Source of the DNA: Blastocatellia bacterium | GTDB taxonomy: Bacteria; Acidobacteriota; Blastocatellia; HR10 | Reading direction: 5' to 3' | Length of the DNA: 57,393 bases | NCBI GenBank assembly: GCA_035573895.1 | Contig: DATLZR010000035.1 | Location: forward strand, 1 to 57,393 | Notes under the pieces: model-generated | Databases searched by the model: none | What the model saw: only the letters and a program-made list of their open reading frames with translations | Told to the model about the DNA's origin: nothing | Program-made: the position numbers and the translations under genes | In this document: one piece after another, positions 54,970 to 57,393 of the stretch | How positions within the stretch are numbered: the first letter of the stretch is position 1 | How the letters are laid out: each line of letters begins with the position of its first letter

Positions 54970-57393
54970 TCATCTGCCATTCTGATCGGTCGGGAGTGTG
55001 ATCCATGCCCAATCCCATCCCTCAAGGCCCCGGGCATTGACCGCCTTCACCGAGACCTTTCCCCCGGTGACGTTCCGGAGAACCACGCGCGGGGCGGTTA
55101 CACGGAGCCGCTGAGGCGATCCCCTCGATGGTTCGTATTCAACCAGGTACATCCGCACATCCTGTTCGGGTGACGGTGACCATGTGACTTCGGCTCGCGT
55201 CGCGTCGAGGCGAACGACGCGCAGGTCCTTCACCGGCGAAGGGCTTGACGCAAGCAGCATGATCGCGGCCACCGTCGCCTTACACGTCTCGGCGATCAGC
55301 CGGTGATTGATCGTCTCCAGTACATCGCTCGCCGTGTGATAGTGAGGACTCCCGAGAATCGGATGAGAGCCAAACCCTCCCACAATCTGGCCATAAGCCT
55401 CGACAAACGAGGTCGCGTCGGTGGATTGATGGTAGCGCGAGTCATAAGTGATGAGCCGGGTGAAGAGCAACGCCGCGCCGTGTTGAACATCACGAATGCC
55501 CGCACTCGTGTAGCGAATCGTGTTATCGAGACGCGCATCGTTGGTCCAGCCAATGGTGTCATTGTTGAGGACGGCCATGATCTTCGCCCTCCCCTCACGA
55601 GCCCGTCGCACGAACTCCCGGCTCCCCAGCAATCCCGATTCCTCACCGGTGAAGGCCGCGAAGACGACGGTCGCGGGCAACGGTCTTCCCGCCAGCACGC
55701 GGGCAGCCTCCAGCAATGCCGCCGTGCCCGAACTATTGTCATCGGCTCCCGGTCCGGCAGCGACCGAATCGTAGTGACTGCTGATGACGTAGATGAGATC
55801 GGGATTTTCCGTCCCTCTCAGCGTGGCAATGACATTAGCTGCTCGACCTCCATAGGCTCCTCGCGGCTCGAACCACTGATACTCCGGCTGGTAGCCAAAC
55901 GCGCTGAACATCCGATGAAGATACTCAGCGGCTTTTTGATGGCCCGGTTGAGAAATGTGCTTGGAGTCGAAATCGAAAAGGGCCTTCTCGTACTCGTAGA
56001 TGCGCGCCACGGATACTTGAGCAACAGCACGACGGATCTCCTCGGCCAGGGGCCGATACATCTCCTCAGCTCGATTCCGGAGAGCCGTTTCTGAGGCGAG
56101 GTTTCGTTCGAGTCGAGCAATGAGATCAGCTTTCGTCACTCTATGATCGAGGTCAACGAGATAGACGCCGTGCTCAGGCGAAACCGTATCCCCATCACGA
56201 TCGGCTTCGATCAGAATCTTCTTCCCGTCCGGGCTCACGGCCCAGGCATATTCCGGCGAGATCGTTCGGACCGTGTTATTGTGGAAAAGGCGGGTGCGCC
56301 GACCCGTTGAGAGGTCATAGAGGTATGAGCGGCGGTGTCGCGGTTCGCCGACCATGGCCAGCACTCGATCTGGCGCGATGAACCGGGGGAGCACATCGTG
56401 CTGAATCTCGCGCGTCAAGCGCGTTTCTTGTCCCCCGTCGCGCTGGACAAGATAAATCTCCCAGTCGTCCCGCGTCATCTTCTGGTACGCCAGGCGCCGT
56501 CCGTCGGGAGAGAATGTCGGCGCGGCCAACCGATCCTGCGTCCGCAGAAGGACCGTCGCCGATCCTCCGAGAGGCATGAGCATGAGCCGATTCTCCGTCC
56601 CCGACCGCGCCAAATAGGCGATCGTCTGACCATCGGTGGAGAACGTCGGCGACGTTCCCTCAACCAGTGTCACCGTGCGCGTCGTGGCATCCACAATTCC
56701 GAACCGGGTCGGTTGATCGCCTCCTCCACGCGGCGGCCCACCGAGCGAGTCACGCTCACCTGTTCGTACGGCATCCGGTGGAGGCGGAAGCGGGTCTCGC
56801 GCGGTCAGCGTGAAGAGAAAGGTGCCCCCGGAGGGAGACGCCACCGGCGACGTCTTGAATCCTTCAACGGTGCTGACGATCACCGGCTCGCGGGCCGTCA
56901 CGGTAACTTCGTAGATGTCCGTGCGGGTGCGCCGACCCTCCGCCCCACCGAGGAAATAGACCGTGCCGTCCTCCGCGAGAGAGACAAGCGAAGCGACGAG
57001 CAGTCCTTGCGCTTGAACCTCATGCTCCCGGCGCGTCGAGAGATCATGCACCACGACTCTCGCCGATTTCATGCGCAGCCAGGCGAGACGTAGCCGCGCA
57101 GCCACTTGAGCTTGTCCCTGCGCCCGCGCGACGGCGGCCTCAGCCTGAGTGATCTCCTCGGTCACGGGCACTCGCACAAGAGCCAGGAACCGCCCCGACG
57201 GAGAAAAGACCGCTCCCGATCCCGCCAGTTCTGCCACCACTGACCGAGAATCATCCGCGCGGATCAGGCGCGTGACCGGCGCCGATCTGGGACCGGTCTC
57301 GTAGACGATGAGAGTTCCATCGGGACTGAACCGGGGAGCGCGTCCGTCGGCGGTGATCTCGGCGGTGCGATACAGCTCGCCCGTTTGCTCTGC
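54970..57393 (-). CDS. M28-family metallopeptidase with N-terminal propeller and C-terminal FnIII-like domain (5' end cut by window edge)
   Basis: The reading frame is open to the right window edge, so the N-terminus and start lie outside; the visible part is 807 codons. Propeller repeats (APRFSPDGTLIVY, PTFSTDGQTIAYLA, PTFSPDGRRLAYQK) come first, then an M28 zinc-aminopeptidase core with both metals' ligands visible (SSHYDSVAAGPGADDNSSG, AFTGEESGLLGS, NNDTIGW, GSPHYHTASDV), and finally a short fibronectin-III-like segment (KDLRVVRLDATRAEVTWSPS). Probably exported, by similarity of layout to the next gene. It may form a peptide-degrading pair with the S9 enzyme 150 bases downstream. Confidence 0.93.
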   Translation of the reverse strand, partial: AEQTGELYRTAEITADGRAPRFSPDGTLIVYETGPRSAPVTRLIRADDSRSVVAELAGSGAVFSPSGRFLALVRVPVTEEITQAEAAVARAQGQAQVAARLRLAWLRMKSARVVVHDLSTRREHEVQAQGLLVASLVSLAEDGTVYFLGGAEGRRTRTDIYEVTVTAREPVIVSTVEGFKTSPVASPSGGTFLFTLTARDPLPPPPDAVRTGERDSLGGPPRGGGDQPTRFGIVDATTRTVTLVEGTSPTFSTDGQTIAYLARSGTENRLMLMPLGGSATVLLRTQDRLAAPTFSPDGRRLAYQKMTRDDWEIYLVQRDGGQETRLTREIQHDVLPRFIAPDRVLAMVGEPRHRRSYLYDLSTGRRTRLFHNNTVRTISPEYAWAVSPDGKKILIEADRDGDTVSPEHGVYLVDLDHRVTKADLIARLERNLASETALRNRAEEMYRPLAEEIRRAVAQVSVARIYEYEKALFDFDSKHISQPGHQKAAEYLHRMFSAFGYQPEYQWFEPRGAYGGRAANVIATLRGTENPDLIYVISSHYDSVAAGPGADDNSSGTAALLEAARVLAGRPLPATVVFAAFTGEESGLLGSREFVRRAREGRAKIMAVLNNDTIGWTNDARLDNTIRYTSAGIRDVQHGAALLFTRLITYDSRYHQSTDATSFVEAYGQIVGGFGSHPILGSPHYHTASDVLETINHRLIAETCKATVAAIMLLASSPSPVKDLRVVRLDATRAEVTWSPSPEQDVRMYLVEYEPSRGSPQRLRVTAPRVVLRNVTGGKVSVKAVNARGLEGWDWAWITLPTDQNGR

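Overview
The window looks like a chromosomal segment of a Gram-negative bacterium, most plausibly an acidobacterium (Blastocatellia-like). This taxonomic call is an inference from gene content and order, from GC-rich codon use, and from an outer-membrane toolkit (LpxB, a TolC/RND efflux set, a SurA/PpiD-type foldase). No rRNA, tRNA, CRISPR array, insertion sequence or phage gene was recognised.

Layout. 1-4347 (minus) is the fatty-acid/phospholipid operon yceD-rpmF-plsX-fabH-fabD-fabG behind a near-consensus promoter; fabG runs off the left edge. pyrC (plus) follows and meets an ECF-type sigma factor tail to tail. 5906-9000 is the most unusual part. Three tandem 36-37 residue peptides with an identical C-terminus (GSCPIPGISQ) are transcribed towards the sigma gene. 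Divergent from them are a TPR protein with a C-terminal Fis-type helix-turn-helix and, directly downstream, an exported 105-residue protein carrying two copies of GQTHGGRPF. Both peptide sets are conserved at the protein level while codons differ. This is a candidate peptide-signalling locus that I cannot match to a described system. 9613-13724 is a 2-oxoacid:ferredoxin oxidoreductase (KorAB) flanked by two CBS-domain proteins. 14266-16933 holds small exported proteins, including one with 12 cysteines in its mature part, and a Tad-like protein.

17203-25330 (plus) holds a family-A DNA polymerase without a 5'-nuclease domain, a zinc-ribbon/DUF4097 membrane protein, a SagB-type double nitroreductase, glmU and glmS. 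25748-30960 (minus) holds rpsO, pnp, a DUF3108 protein, pyrR and pyrB. 31147-38257 (minus) holds a double universal-stress protein and a TolC-MFP-RND efflux operon. 38706-42867 (plus) holds a SurA/PpiD-like foldase, lpxB and mazG. 42871-45100 (minus) holds rfbB-rfbD and a mannose-6-phosphate-isomerase-type cupin. 45290-45718 is a compact transcription unit with its own promoter and terminator that encodes only tiny basic peptides. 45799-49815 is a NorQ/CbbQ-type AAA+ ATPase with a very large NorD/CbbO-type VWA protein. mnmA (plus) and three exported hydrolases (aspartoacylase-like, S9 and M28; the last cut by the right edge) close the window.

Two enzymes show unexpected active-site residues as written: GlmS has Ser in place of the catalytic Cys after the initiator Met, and MnmA has Ser in place of its second catalytic Cys. 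Both Ser codons are TCG, so sequence error must be considered alongside real divergence.
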